Shown here one piece after another: positions 16,295 through 24,010 of a stretch of DNA of 64,000 nt. The translations under genes and the position numbers were made by a program. The notes under the pieces are model-generated. The model did not search any database, was not told the origin of the DNA, and saw nothing but the letters and a program-made list of their open reading frames with translations. The DNA comes from an uncultured Oscillospiraceae bacterium (GTDB lineage Bacteria > Bacillota > Clostridia > Oscillospirales > Oscillospiraceae): NCBI GenBank assembly GCA_947589545.1, contig CANQBA010000009.1, positions 21,627 through 85,626 of the forward strand, given 5' to 3'. Every line of letters starts with the position of its first letter. Position 1 is the stretch's first letter.

Positions 16295-16469
16295 AATTTT
16301 TTTCCGGCGGCATGTACGTCGGAAAAAATCCCTTTTGTCGCACAAGTGTACCGCTTTGCGGCGCGCGCAGTGTGACGGCAGGGGATAAATTTCTGAATTT
16401 CGCAAAATTCAGAAATTTTTCCCGCACGTTCCCCTTGTCGGGCAAAGGCCGTCAGGCCTTTGTCGACAG
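16295..16469 (-). repeat. Dispersed intergenic element, long copy B
   Basis: On the minus strand this begins CTGTCGACAAAGGCCTGACG, matching copy A at 12012, continues with the shared AAGGGGAACGTGCGGG, then has about 90 bases absent from copy A, and ends with the shared TTTTTTCCGACG...CCGGAAAAAAATT. The extra segment contains a perfect 14-bp inverted repeat (16387-16400 with 16405-16418, CGCA loop). The wider block 16239-16498 is bounded by two near-identical hairpins in opposite orientation. Confidence 0.65.
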
Positions 16470-16474
16470 CTTTA

Positions 16475-16498
16475 GGCCGCCCGACGGACGGCCTTTTT
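16475..16498 (+). terminator. Plus-oriented hairpin with T-run bounding the 16.3-kb element
   Basis: GGCCGCCC-GAC-GGACGGCC followed by TTTTT (16494-16498). It mirrors the hairpin at 16239-16262. No plus-strand gene ends here, so it is more likely part of the repeat element than a gene terminator. Confidence 0.5.
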
Positions 16499-16513
16499 GA
16501 CTGTTGACTTCAA

Positions 16514-17008
16514 TTACTCCTCGGGCTCCAGATCCTCGTCGTCGTACTCCTCGTAGTCGTCGTCATCGTCGTTCTCGTCCTCTACCTCGGTGAGGTCGAG
16601 CTCCAGCGTCTCGCCGCACTCAGGGCAGCTGATGACGCCCTGCTCCAGGTCGCCCTCCTCCAGAACAAGCTCGGCGCCGCAGGCGGGGCAGACGACCTCG
16701 TACTCGTAGTCCTCGTCCTCGTCGTCCTCGCAGCAATGATGGTGGTGATGGCGATGGCCGCAGCTGCAGCCGCCGTCGGGATCCTCCTCCTCGTAAACGA
16801 CGCTCTCCACCAGCTCCAGATCGTCGGAGACGGCGTCCAGACCGTCGTTCAGCTCCTCGATGGCGTCCTGGATGTCCTCCTGGCCCAGGGCCAGATCCTC
16901 CAGGGCGTCAACCACAGCCGCCAGGATCTTGCCCTCGCCCTTCTCGGTGTCCAGGCCCATGCCTTCCATAAGGCCCTTGATATAAGCCACTTTCTCAGCA
17001 GGTGTCAT
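16514..17008 (-). CDS. CD1247 N-terminal domain protein with His/Cys cluster and zinc ribbon
   Basis: A 164-residue acidic protein. Residues 1-70 (MTPAEKVAYIKGLMEGMGL...) are the helical CD1247 N-terminal domain known from clostridia. Then come a Cys/His cluster (CSCGHRHHHHHCC, about 80-93), a zinc-ribbon-like CPACG...CPECG (about 107-133), and a tail that is nearly all Asp and Glu. Family members generally have the acidic region and ribbon; the poly-His/Cys block is unusual and suggests metal handling. Function unknown. It lies 66 bases downstream of efp in the same direction, the usual location for this family, with an AAGGAGGA ribosome site 8 bases before ATG. Confidence 0.85.
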   Translation of the reverse strand: MTPAEKVAYIKGLMEGMGLDTEKGEGKILAAVVDALEDLALGQEDIQDAIEELNDGLDAVSDDLELVESVVYEEEDPDGGCSCGHRHHHHHCCEDDEDEDYEYEVVCPACGAELVLEEGDLEQGVISCPECGETLELDLTEVEDENDDDDDYEEYDDEDLEPEE

Positions 17009-17074
17009 TTGAAATATCCTCCTTCAAAGATCAGTCTGTTGAAATGAACCTTATTTGCCGGTAAAGGACGCCGC

Positions 17075-17644
17075 TTATCCCTTGGCGCGCTCCAGGTACT
17101 CGCCCACGCGGGTGTCGATGCGGATCTTGTCGCCCACGTTGATGAAGAGGGGCACCTTGATCTCGGCGCCGGTCTCCAGGGTGGCGGGCTTTAAGGTGTT
17201 AGTGGCGGTGTTGCCGGCAAAGCCGGGGTCGGTATCCACGATCTCAAGCTCCACGAAGTTGGGGGGATCCACGGAGAAGACGTCGCCCTTGTAGCTGGAG
17301 ATGGTGCAGATCATGTTCTCCTTGACGAAGCGGAAGTTGTCGCCCAGCTTGGAGGCGGCCACGGGCTCCTGCTCGTAGGTCTCGGGATCCATGAAGTAGT
17401 ACAGCTCGCCGTCCTGATAGAGGTACTCGGCCTCCTTGCGCTCCACAAACGCCTCCTCGAACTTGGCGGTGGGGTTGAAGGAAGTCTCGGTGACGGCGCC
17501 GGTGATGAGGTTCTTCATCTTGGTGCGGACGAAGGCCGCGCCCTTGCCGGGCTTGACGTGCTGGAACTCAACGACCACAACGGGCTTTCCCTCATATTCA
17601 AAAGTCTTGCCGTTTCTGAAATCGCTGGCGGTAATGGTTGCCAT
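17075..17644 (-). CDS. efp: Elongation factor P
   Basis: A 189-residue three-domain translation factor that relieves ribosomes stalled at polyproline stretches. The KOW-like N-terminal domain has [15 protein letters not shown] with Lys34 at the tip position modified in other bacteria; the OB domains follow, with the EF-P signature ([25 protein letters not shown]) at the C-terminus. It has its own promoter at 17692-17720 and a GGGAGG ribosome site. The neighbours (M24 peptidase upstream, CD1247-family gene downstream) are the common clostridial order. No EpmA/EpmB-like modification genes are in the window, so the modification state of Lys34 cannot be told. Confidence 0.96.
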   Translation of the reverse strand: MATITASDFRNGKTFEYEGKPVVVVEFQHVKPGKGAAFVRTKMKNLITGAVTETSFNPTAKFEEAFVERKEAEYLYQDGELYYFMDPETYEQEPVAASKLGDNFRFVKENMICTISSYKGDVFSVDPPNFVELEIVDTDPGFAGNTATNTLKPATLETGAEIKVPLFINVGDKIRIDTRVGEYLERAKG

Positions 17645-17691
17645 GTTTATATCCTCCCGTAGAGTAGTATTGCTGATAAAGAATCTAATCT

Positions 17692-17720
17692 ATTCTACAT
17701 CATATTCTCCCTTTTTGCAA
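17692..17720 (-). promoter_or_regulatory. Sigma-A promoter for efp
   Basis: On the minus strand, TTGCAA (17715-17720), 17-base spacer, TAGAAT (17692-17697). It gives efp a promoter inside the 106-base gap after the peptidase gene. Confidence 0.7.
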
Positions 17721-17750
17721 GAGAAAATCTGACAATCGCCGAAAAAACTG

Positions 17751-18821
17751 TCAGGCGCAGTAAACCTCCAGCGTTTTGGGCAGCTCCGTCAGGTCGAAGC
17801 AGCCGTCCTCGCAGATCTGAATGACGTCCTCGATGCGCACGCCGAACTGTCCCGGCAGGTAGATACCCGGCTCCATGGAGATGACGTCGCCGGGTTCCAG
17901 CACGTTCTCGCTCCTGGGGGAGCAGTTGGGGTACTCGTGGATATCGATGCCCACGCCGTGGGAGAGGGAGTGGGAGAAATATTCCCCGTAGCCGGCCTCC
18001 GTGATGACCCTGCGGGCCACGCCGTCCAGCTCCTTTCCGGTCATGCCGGCCCTGGCCGCCGCGATGGCCTCCGTCTGGGCCCGGAGGACGGTGTCGTACA
18101 CCTTCATCATCTCCGCCGTGGGCTCGCCGATGGCCACGGTGCGGGTGGTGTCGGAGCAGTAGCCCTTATAGAGCGCGCCGAAATCCATGGTCAAAAAGCC
18201 CCGCTGGATCTTCACGTCCCTGGGCTTGCCGTGGGGGACGCTGGAGAGGGCGCCGGAGACGACGATGGGATCGAAGGATTTGTCCTGAGCGCCGGCCTTC
18301 AGCATCTGGCAGGTCAGCTCCGCCGCCAGCTCCCGCTCCGTGATGTCCGGGGTGATGAGCTTCAGGGTGTTGAGGTACGCCTTCTCGGCGATCCGCTGGG
18401 CGGCGATGAGGATCTCCATCTCCTCGGCGGATTTGACGGCCCGCAAATCCCGGAGAAGGCTCTGCCCCGGCACGAAGGCGGGCTCCAGCTTGCTCTGGAG
18501 CTCCGTATAGGCGGCGTAGCTGAGGGAGCCCTCCTCCACCGCCAGCTTTGTGACGCTGTGGGCCTTGAAGTAGTCGTTCATCATCTCGTAGATGGGCTTG
18601 TCGTTGGAGCGGATGACCTCCACCTCAGTGATGCTCCGGCTGGCCTCCTCAAAGTACCTGGCGTCGATGAAAAGCGCCGCGTGGCCGTCGCCGCAGATGA
18701 TCAGCTCCCCGGCGGAGGAGGCGAAGCCCGTGGCGTAGTACCTGTTTTGGGGGCTTGTCACAAAAATGGCCTGGGCGGGGCTTTTGGCCACGGCGGCGGA
18801 GATTTTCTTTACGTTGTTCAT
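17751..18821 (-). CDS. Xaa-Pro aminopeptidase family protein (M24)
   Basis: A 356-residue metallopeptidase that removes residues next to proline from peptides in the cytoplasm. The creatinase-like N-terminal domain spans about 1-130; the pita-bread catalytic domain follows with all five metal ligands visible: Asp213 and Asp224 (DFGALYKGYCSDTTRT), His288 (SHSLSHGVG), Glu317 (SMEPGIY) and Glu331 (RIEDV). Length and ligand spacing fit bacterial PepP/PepQ-like enzymes of Firmicutes. It lies 17 bases downstream of yqeG, so it is in one operon with it; efp downstream has an additional promoter. It fits general peptide turnover, with no special role evident. Confidence 0.93.
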   Translation of the reverse strand: MNNVKKISAAVAKSPAQAIFVTSPQNRYYATGFASSAGELIICGDGHAALFIDARYFEEASRSITEVEVIRSNDKPIYEMMNDYFKAHSVTKLAVEEGSLSYAAYTELQSKLEPAFVPGQSLLRDLRAVKSAEEMEILIAAQRIAEKAYLNTLKLITPDITERELAAELTCQMLKAGAQDKSFDPIVVSGALSSVPHGKPRDVKIQRGFLTMDFGALYKGYCSDTTRTVAIGEPTAEMMKVYDTVLRAQTEAIAAARAGMTGKELDGVARRVITEAGYGEYFSHSLSHGVGIDIHEYPNCSPRSENVLEPGDVISMEPGIYLPGQFGVRIEDVIQICEDGCFDLTELPKTLEVYCA

Positions 18822-18838
18822 GGGAATACACTCCTTTT

Positions 18839-19324
18839 TTAACGTTTTTCCCGTCTGAAGGGAAGCTCAAAAAAATATCGGATCGCCAGAAACGGGTTTG
18901 TGAACTTGATAGGCTCCACCAGGAGCATCTGTACGCCGGCCAAATTGGCGGCGATGGTGTCGGTGTAGATCTGATCCCCCGCCAGGGCCGCCTTCTCCGG
19001 GGCCGTGCCGGTAACCGCCAGGGCCTCCCGCACGCCGCGGGGGCTGGGCTTCCCCGCCCGCTTGAGGTACGGGATGCCCAGGAGAGCGGCGAAGATTTCC
19101 GGACGCTCCCCCTTGTTGTTGGACACGATAAAGAGGGAGACGCCGGCCCCCTTGAGCCCCTCCGCCCAGTCGGTGACGGGCTTTTCCAGGGTCAGGGTCT
19201 TGTAGGGCGCGATGGTATTATCCACGTCCAGGATGAGAAGCTCCACGCCCAGCTCCCGCAGGATCTCCGGCGTGATCTCCGTAACGTTATGGAATTTTCT
19301 CCGGGGGAAAAGGGAAAAACGCAT
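18839..19324 (-). CDS. yqeG: YqeG-family HAD-IIIA phosphatase
   Basis: A 161-residue HAD-superfamily protein. The catalytic motif DVDNT is at 33-37 (Asp33 nucleophile), motif II is VSNNKGERPE, and LAGDQIYTDTIAAN carries the metal-binding Asp. The family resembles phosphatidylglycerophosphatase/Gep4, so a lipid-phosphate role is possible but unproven in Firmicutes. The start is set at ATG 19324 because the conserved MRFSLFPRRKFHNV start matches the family and GAGG lies about 10 bases upstream; an in-frame ATG at 19333 has no room for a ribosome site. First gene of the yqeG-pepP-type unit. It is divergent from the 19404 gene. Confidence 0.87.
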   Translation of the reverse strand: MRFSLFPRRKFHNVTEITPEILRELGVELLILDVDNTIAPYKTLTLEKPVTDWAEGLKGAGVSLFIVSNNKGERPEIFAALLGIPYLKRAGKPSPRGVREALAVTGTAPEKAALAGDQIYTDTIAANLAGVQMLLVEPIKFTNPFLAIRYFFELPFRREKR

Positions 19325-19403
19325 AACCGCCATCCTCGCGCATAAAGTTCTTTGTCCGGGCCTGTCCGGGCCCACAACCGCAGTATAGCACATAACCGGG
19401 GAA

Positions 19404-20126
19404 ATGTATATGGATGAAATGAAAATTTATCTCACCGCGCCGGGGGAGCTTTCGGCAAAAGCCGCCCGGTACGGCCCTGTGGCGGCGCGTCTGTGGCGGC
19501 TGGGACGGGATCTGAAGCTGACCCGCACCCCCCTGCCCGAGACTCGCGTCGCCCTGGCGGTGGTGGACGCCACGTCCTTTGGGGGACGCGGCCCCCACGA
19601 GACCCTGGCGCGGGCGCTCCTTTGTCACTGCTGTCTTGCCGGATGCCGGGGCCTTGTGCCGGAGCTTCCCCGCCCCAACGAGGCCCTGCTGCGGTTTTGC
19701 CAGGTGCTTGACCGAATGGCCTCCCGGGCCGGGCTGGAGCTCTATCTGCCCCGGGGATATGCCGCCGCCGCTCCCGGCTCTTTTGTGCTGATCCCGGCGC
19801 AGAACACCGGCGGGACGTATGAGGGGCGGCTCAGGCGGCTCTCCGCCCTCTACGGCGCGGACAGGCTGGCCCTGACGCTGGATACCCTGGCCACCCGCAC
19901 TCTCCTCCCCTGCCGGGCGGGACTTGGCCAAAAGGTCAGGCGGGCGGAGCTCCCGCCTCTGACGCCCCACTTCTCCCCCGCTCTCTGCGCCAACACAGCC
20001 TCCCGCCTGAACAACGGACGCGCCGAGGTCATCCTCTGGGACGACGAAACCACCCTCCGTCAAAAGCTGGCCGCCGCCCGGGCGTTGGGGATTTGCCGGG
20101 CATTTGTGGAGTTCCCCATTGATTGA
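19404..20126 (+). CDS. Hypothetical protein, possible TIM-barrel-like fold
   Basis: A 240-residue protein of unknown function. Its segments alternate strands and helices: TRVALAVVDATS, GLVPELPRP, LELYLPRGYA, FVLIPAQNTGG, LALTLDTLA, and AEVILWDDETTLRQKLAAARALGICRAFVEFP. The last block looks like the end of glycosidase-family-18-type barrels (D-x-x-x-L-x-x-K-x-x-x-A-x-x-L-G), but the catalytic DxxDxDxE of chitinases is absent, so an enzymatic glycosidase role is unlikely. No signal peptide. The start may be any of three close Met codons (19404, 19410, 19419), as the ribosome site (GGGG) is weak. Very GC-rich, like its neighbours. Divergent from yqeG. Confidence 0.6.
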   Translation: MYMDEMKIYLTAPGELSAKAARYGPVAARLWRLGRDLKLTRTPLPETRVALAVVDATSFGGRGPHETLARALLCHCCLAGCRGLVPELPRPNEALLRFCQVLDRMASRAGLELYLPRGYAAAAPGSFVLIPAQNTGGTYEGRLRRLSALYGADRLALTLDTLATRTLLPCRAGLGQKVRRAELPPLTPHFSPALCANTASRLNNGRAEVILWDDETTLRQKLAAARALGICRAFVEFPID

Positions 20127-20170
20127 CAGCCCGGTAGTTGTCCGGGACGGGCCGCTGAGGGCGGCGGCCC

Positions 20171-21781
20171 CTACTTCTTCATCTTATCTGTCAGGGAATT
20201 GACCATATTCGTAAGCTTCGCCAGCTCCTTGGTGGCGAGGCCCTCGCACTCTTTGGCGGTGAGCACAAGGCGGTTGACGGCCTCCAGAAGCCGCTTGTAG
20301 GCGTCGTCGGCGCGCTTGCGGGCCGGGGAGACAGGCTTGTCCTTCCGCACCCGAATGCCCTCCGTCAGGCGTACGAATTCCCCTGTCTTCAAATCGTACT
20401 CCGTGCCGGAGTAGGGGGCGTAGGCGTCGATGCCGTGCTCCTCCCGAAGGCACCGGGCCAGCTCCTCGCAGGCCCCCTCGTCGCCGTGGTTCACAAAGAC
20501 CTTTTTCGGCTTCGGATCAAAGCCGGTGATCCAGTCGATGAGCCCCGCCTTGTCCGCGTGGCCGGAGACGCCGGGCAGATACTCGATCTGGGCGTTCACC
20601 GCCACGTCGTCCCCGAAAAGCTTTACGCTCTTTGCCCCGTCGTAGATAAGCCGGCCCAGCGTCCCCGCCGCCTGATATCCCACGAACAGGATCATACATT
20701 CCGGCCGCCACAGGTTGTATTTCAGGTGGTGCCGCACCCGGCCCGCGTCGCACATGCCGGAGGCGGACAGGATGATCTTGGGCTCCGCGTCCGTGTTCAG
20801 CGCCTTGGATTCGTCGGTGGAGGTGGTGAGCCGCAGGCCCGGGAATACCAGCGGGTTCTCCCCGGCGGCCATGACGGCCCGCGTCTCCTCGTCCAGGTAC
20901 GCGGTGTCGCACTGCATGAACACCGAGGTGGCCTCGTTGGCCAGGGGGCTGTCCACATAGACGGGGAAATCCGGGTGCCCCTTCACAAGGCCGGCGTTTT
21001 TGATCTCGCGGATGAAGTACAAAATCTCCTGCGTCCGGCCCACGGCGAAGGACGGGACGATCACGTTGCCGCCCCGGTCCAGCGTCCTCTGGATGAACCC
21101 CGCCAGGGTGTTGATGTACTCCCGCCGCTCCCCGTGGAAGCGGTCGCCGTAGGTGGATTCCAGCATCACGAAGTCCGCCTCCGCCACATGCTGGGGATCG
21201 CGGATGATGGGCTGATCGGTGTTGCCCACATCCCCGGAAAAGACCATTTTCCGCGCCTCGTCCCCCTCGTGGAGCCACGCCTCGATGCAGGCGGAGCCCA
21301 GGAGATGGCCGATGTCGGTAAAGCGCACGGTGAGGGCCTCGTTTATCTGGATGGGCCGCTCATAGTCGCACCCGCGAAAGAGCTTCAGCACCCCCTCCGC
21401 GTCGTTGAGGTCAAAGAGCGGCGGGAGCTCCGGCTCGCCGGCGCGGCGGGCCTTGCGGTTTTTATACTCCGCGTCGCTCATCTGGATGTTGGCGCAGTCG
21501 CGGAGCATGATCTCGCAGAGATTCCTGGTGGCCTCCGTGGTGTACACCGCCCCCCGGAAGCCGTTTTTGTACAGGAGCGGCAGCAGCCCCGAGTGATCCA
21601 CGTGGGCGTGGGTCAGCAGGACGCACTCGATGTCCTTTTCCGCCACGGGCAGAGGCACATTTTCAAAGGCCGTGGTTCCCTGCCTCATGCCGCAGTCGAT
21701 AAGGGCCATATGGCCGCCCGCCTCCAGCAGGGTACAGCTGCCCGTAACGTCGTGGGTGGCGCCGATAAATGTGATTTTCAT
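20171..21781 (-). CDS. MBL-fold beta-CASP RNA-processing nuclease
   Basis: A 536-residue metallo-beta-lactamase-fold hydrolase with a beta-CASP domain and an RMMBL end, the CPSF73-like group that cleaves RNA. Zinc ligands are in HAHVDH (58-63); the beta-CASP motifs follow: SFAVGRTQEILYFIREI, ILSASGMCDAGRVRHHL and the histidine of VSGHADKAGLIDWI; VNHGDEGACEELA is the C-terminal RMMBL part. The last 60 residues (about 475-536) form a Lys-rich helical tail. The start is ATG 21781, where GGAGGTG lies 7 bases upstream and the family N-terminus (MKITFIGATHDVTGSC) begins. It differs from RNase J by lacking its long C-terminal domain; substrate unknown. Confidence 0.9.
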   Translation of the reverse strand: MKITFIGATHDVTGSCTLLEAGGHMALIDCGMRQGTTAFENVPLPVAEKDIECVLLTHAHVDHSGLLPLLYKNGFRGAVYTTEATRNLCEIMLRDCANIQMSDAEYKNRKARRAGEPELPPLFDLNDAEGVLKLFRGCDYERPIQINEALTVRFTDIGHLLGSACIEAWLHEGDEARKMVFSGDVGNTDQPIIRDPQHVAEADFVMLESTYGDRFHGERREYINTLAGFIQRTLDRGGNVIVPSFAVGRTQEILYFIREIKNAGLVKGHPDFPVYVDSPLANEATSVFMQCDTAYLDEETRAVMAAGENPLVFPGLRLTTSTDESKALNTDAEPKIILSASGMCDAGRVRHHLKYNLWRPECMILFVGYQAAGTLGRLIYDGAKSVKLFGDDVAVNAQIEYLPGVSGHADKAGLIDWITGFDPKPKKVFVNHGDEGACEELARCLREEHGIDAYAPYSGTEYDLKTGEFVRLTEGIRVRKDKPVSPARKRADDAYKRLLEAVNRLVLTAKECEGLATKELAKLTNMVNSLTDKMKK

Positions 21782-21809
21782 TGAAGACACCTCCGGGTTG
21801 TAGTATAAT
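21781..21809 (+). promoter_or_regulatory. Probable promoter for the flavin-reductase-like gene
   Basis: TTGAAG (21781-21786), 17-base spacer, TATAAT (21804-21809). The -35 box touches the start codon of the divergent nuclease gene, so the two genes share a very compact control region. Confidence 0.5.
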
Positions 21810-21839
21810 GGGATCATCATCCTGTGAGGAGGAATATGA

Positions 21840-22313
21840 ATGGAACTCAAAACCGATATTTTCAGTCTTTTCAACAACGAGTGGGCACTGGTCACCGCCG
21901 GCACGGCGGAGCGGTTCAACACCATGACCGTCAGCTGGGGCGGCGCGGGCACCCTCTGGGGCAAAAGCGTCGTCACCGTCTACGTCAAGCCCGTGCGGTA
22001 TACCCACGAATTTTTGGAGGAGAACGGCTTTTTCACCGTCAGCTTCTATCCGGAGAAATACCGCAAGGCTCTGCTGCTCCTGGGGAGCGAATCGGGCCGG
22101 GACGGGAATAAGGTGGCGAAGGCCGGCCTGACGCCGAGATTTCTTGAAAACGCCGTGACCTTTGCCGAGGCCCACACCACGCTTGTCTGCAAAAAAATCT
22201 ACCGCCAGGATCTGGACCCCGCCGCCATGCCGGAGAACGTGGTCAACGCCTTCTACAAAACCGAAGCGCCCCACACCATGTATATCGGCGAGGTGGTGGA
22301 GATCGTCAGGTAA
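21840..22313 (+). CDS. Flavin reductase-like split-barrel protein
   Basis: A 157-residue protein of the flavin-reductase-like FMN-binding split-barrel family. The FNTMTVSWGGAGTLWGK segment (about 25-41) followed by VTVYVKPVRYTHEFLEENGFFTVSFY is the characteristic flavin-binding strand pair, and HTMYIGEVVEIVR at the end is the usual final strand. Such proteins bind FMN and reduce flavin or act as small NAD(P)H-dependent oxidoreductases; the specific partner is unknown. AGGAGG lies 7 bases before the ATG, and a promoter lies at 21781-21809. Monocistronic by spacing. Complete length for the family. Confidence 0.85.
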   Translation: MELKTDIFSLFNNEWALVTAGTAERFNTMTVSWGGAGTLWGKSVVTVYVKPVRYTHEFLEENGFFTVSFYPEKYRKALLLLGSESGRDGNKVAKAGLTPRFLENAVTFAEAHTTLVCKKIYRQDLDPAAMPENVVNAFYKTEAPHTMYIGEVVEIVR

Positions 22314-22323
22314 AGCGAAAAGC

Positions 22324-22352
22324 TTGTAAAATTCGATCCTTTGTGATAGGAT
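22324..22352 (+). promoter_or_regulatory. Possible promoter for the 22373 membrane protein
   Basis: TTGTAA (22324-22329), 17-base spacer, TAGGAT (22347-22352). Partial matches to both boxes with ideal spacing. Confidence 0.4.
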
Positions 22353-22372
22353 TTACGGTGAGGTGAACGATT

Positions 22373-22855
22373 ATGGACGCACGCCAAAAAATCAAGGCTT
22401 CCGCGGAGTCCAAAGCGTATTCCGCCGACATCAAGCTCCTGACGGCGGCCTATCTCTTCCTGCTCTTTGTCTCCGCCGTCCTTGTCTGCGTCGGCATGGC
22501 GGGCCTGGCAAACTACTGGAATACCGTTTTTTTGATCTTCGTCGGGTTCCTTACCGTGCTGTACGTCCCCTTCATCGTCTACTGCGGGATAAAATACGCG
22601 GCCCTTTTCAAATCGCCCGACAGCTATGTTTTCTCCGATCAGGTTCTGGAGGAATTTGAGCACGCGGGCTTTTTGGGGAACCGCGTGACCTTCCGCGTCA
22701 ACCTCCGGGACGCCGGCGGGAACGCCGTAAAGGTTCGGACAAGGCCCATCTACTGCACCAATTGGAAACGCCCGCGCTATGAGGACTTTTACCGCAAAAA
22801 GGTCTCCGTGGGTTACAACACCGCGACCGGCGAGGTCATTGTGATTGCGAAATAG
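22373..22855 (+). CDS. Hypothetical two-helix membrane protein
   Basis: A 160-residue protein with two transmembrane helices (about 24-45 and 50-72) in a hairpin, an N-terminal basic cytoplasmic tail (MDARQKIKASAESKAYSAD) and an 85-residue soluble C-terminal domain that appears beta-rich (RVTFRVNLRDAGGNAVKVRT...VSVGYNTATGEVIVIAK). I do not recognise the family. GAGGTG lies 7 bases before the ATG. The gene converges on the asparaginase gene with only 2 bases between stops, so any termination signal must lie within the neighbour. The layout resembles small membrane proteins with a NfeD- or DUF3592-like beta domain, but no match can be claimed. Confidence 0.65.
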   Translation: MDARQKIKASAESKAYSADIKLLTAAYLFLLFVSAVLVCVGMAGLANYWNTVFLIFVGFLTVLYVPFIVYCGIKYAALFKSPDSYVFSDQVLEEFEHAGFLGNRVTFRVNLRDAGGNAVKVRTRPIYCTNWKRPRYEDFYRKKVSVGYNTATGEVIVIAK

Positions 22856-22857
22856 CG

Positions 22858-23844
22858 CTACCTCGGAAACATATCCATGGCCACGGGGGTGTAGAACAGG
22901 CGTTCCACCTCCGTGGGCGTTTTTGTCTTGGCCAGGATCCACATGAGCTTGGCGATGACGGCCTCGGTGGTCATATCGTAGGCTTCCAAAACGCCCAGCT
23001 CCCGCTTGAGCCGGTGGCCCACATGGTAGACCGTCAGATCCGACCCCTCGTTCTCCACCTGGGTGGTTAGGACGGCGATCCGGCCACGCTCCATCCACCC
23101 GCGCACGGATTCGAAAAAGCCCCCCGCCTCCGGCAGGCCCCCCACGCCGAAGCTCTCGATGACCACAGCGTCGCTGCGCTCAAAGAGAAAGTCCAGCACG
23201 TCCCGCTTGACGCCGGGGATCAGCTTCAAAAGCGACACCCTCGTGTCCAGGGCGTCGGAAAACTCCGGCTCCGGCCCGCAGACCTGGCGGATGAAGGGCA
23301 GCACCGCCCCGTCCCGGATGACGCCCAGATCCGGGTAGTTGATGCTCTCAAAGGCCGAAAAGCTCTTGGAGCGCGTCTTTTTGGCCCGGGTGCCCAGGAT
23401 GACCTTGTGGTCAAAGACGATGGACACCCCCGGCAGGTCCGACGCGGCGCACAGCAGAGCGTCCCGCAGGTTCTCCCTGGAGTCGGTGGAGTCCACCCCC
23501 ATGGGCCTCTGGGCCCCGGTGAGGACGATGGGCTTGGGGCTCCCCTTGATAAGATAGCTCAGGGCCGCGGCCGTGTAGGCCAGCGTGTCCGTGCCGTGGG
23601 TGATCACAAAGCCGTCAAAGTTACCATAATTTTCTTTTATGCACGCCGCGATCATCAGCCAGTGGCGCGGCTCGATATTGGTGCTGTCCAGGGCCAGCAG
23701 CTCCACGGCCTCCGCGTGGACGCCGCTCTCCACCCCCGCAAGCCCCGTCAGCAGCTCAGAGGCCGTCAGCCCCGGCGCCAGCCCGTCCCCCGTCTCCCAG
23801 GACGCGATGGTTCCTCCGGTGCCGATGAGCAGGATCCGCTTCAC
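22858..23844 (-). CDS. ansA: L-asparaginase, type I
   Basis: A 328-residue cytoplasmic amidohydrolase converting asparagine to aspartate and ammonia. Both catalytic motifs are intact: GTGGTIAS with Thr12, and THGTDTLAYTA with Thr85 and Asp86; VLTGAQRPMGVDSTDSRENL completes the active site. There is no signal peptide, which fits the cytoplasmic (type I, AnsA-like) group. The start is GTG with a GGGGG run upstream. It converges with the preceding membrane protein gene. No transcription regulator is adjacent, so control is not evident. The type I versus II assignment rests on the missing signal and general length. Confidence 0.92.
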   Translation of the reverse strand: MKRILLIGTGGTIASWETGDGLAPGLTASELLTGLAGVESGVHAEAVELLALDSTNIEPRHWLMIAACIKENYGNFDGFVITHGTDTLAYTAAALSYLIKGSPKPIVLTGAQRPMGVDSTDSRENLRDALLCAASDLPGVSIVFDHKVILGTRAKKTRSKSFSAFESINYPDLGVIRDGAVLPFIRQVCGPEPEFSDALDTRVSLLKLIPGVKRDVLDFLFERSDAVVIESFGVGGLPEAGGFFESVRGWMERGRIAVLTTQVENEGSDLTVYHVGHRLKRELGVLEAYDMTTEAVIAKLMWILAKTKTPTEVERLFYTPVAMDMFPR

Positions 23845-23942
23845 CGTCTATCCCCCCGTTTCCCCGTTGTCTCTCCGGCCGGACGTTTTGTCCCGGCCTT
23901 TTATTTATGCAAAAGTTGTATTAATAATGCTTAAATATACTG

Positions 23943-23971
23943 TTGACATTTCGAAATCTATGTGGTATATT
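23943..23971 (+). promoter_or_regulatory. Consensus promoter facing antisense to the 24011-24382 gene
   Basis: TTGACA (23943-23948), exactly 17 bases, TATATT (23966-23971). The next gene on the right is on the minus strand, so transcripts from here would be antisense. It lies in an AT-rich 165-base gap that also holds a GGCCGG-10-CCGGCC hairpin followed by TTTT (about 23878-23903). Confidence 0.5.
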
Positions 23972-24010
23972 TATATTGTAATCGTTCGTGATTGCTTTAT
24001 ATGTTTCCGC

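Noticed and set aside
19324..19393. N-terminal extension of YqeG to 19393
   Set aside because: Conserved homology begins at MRFSLFPRRK and a suitable ribosome site precedes that Met.
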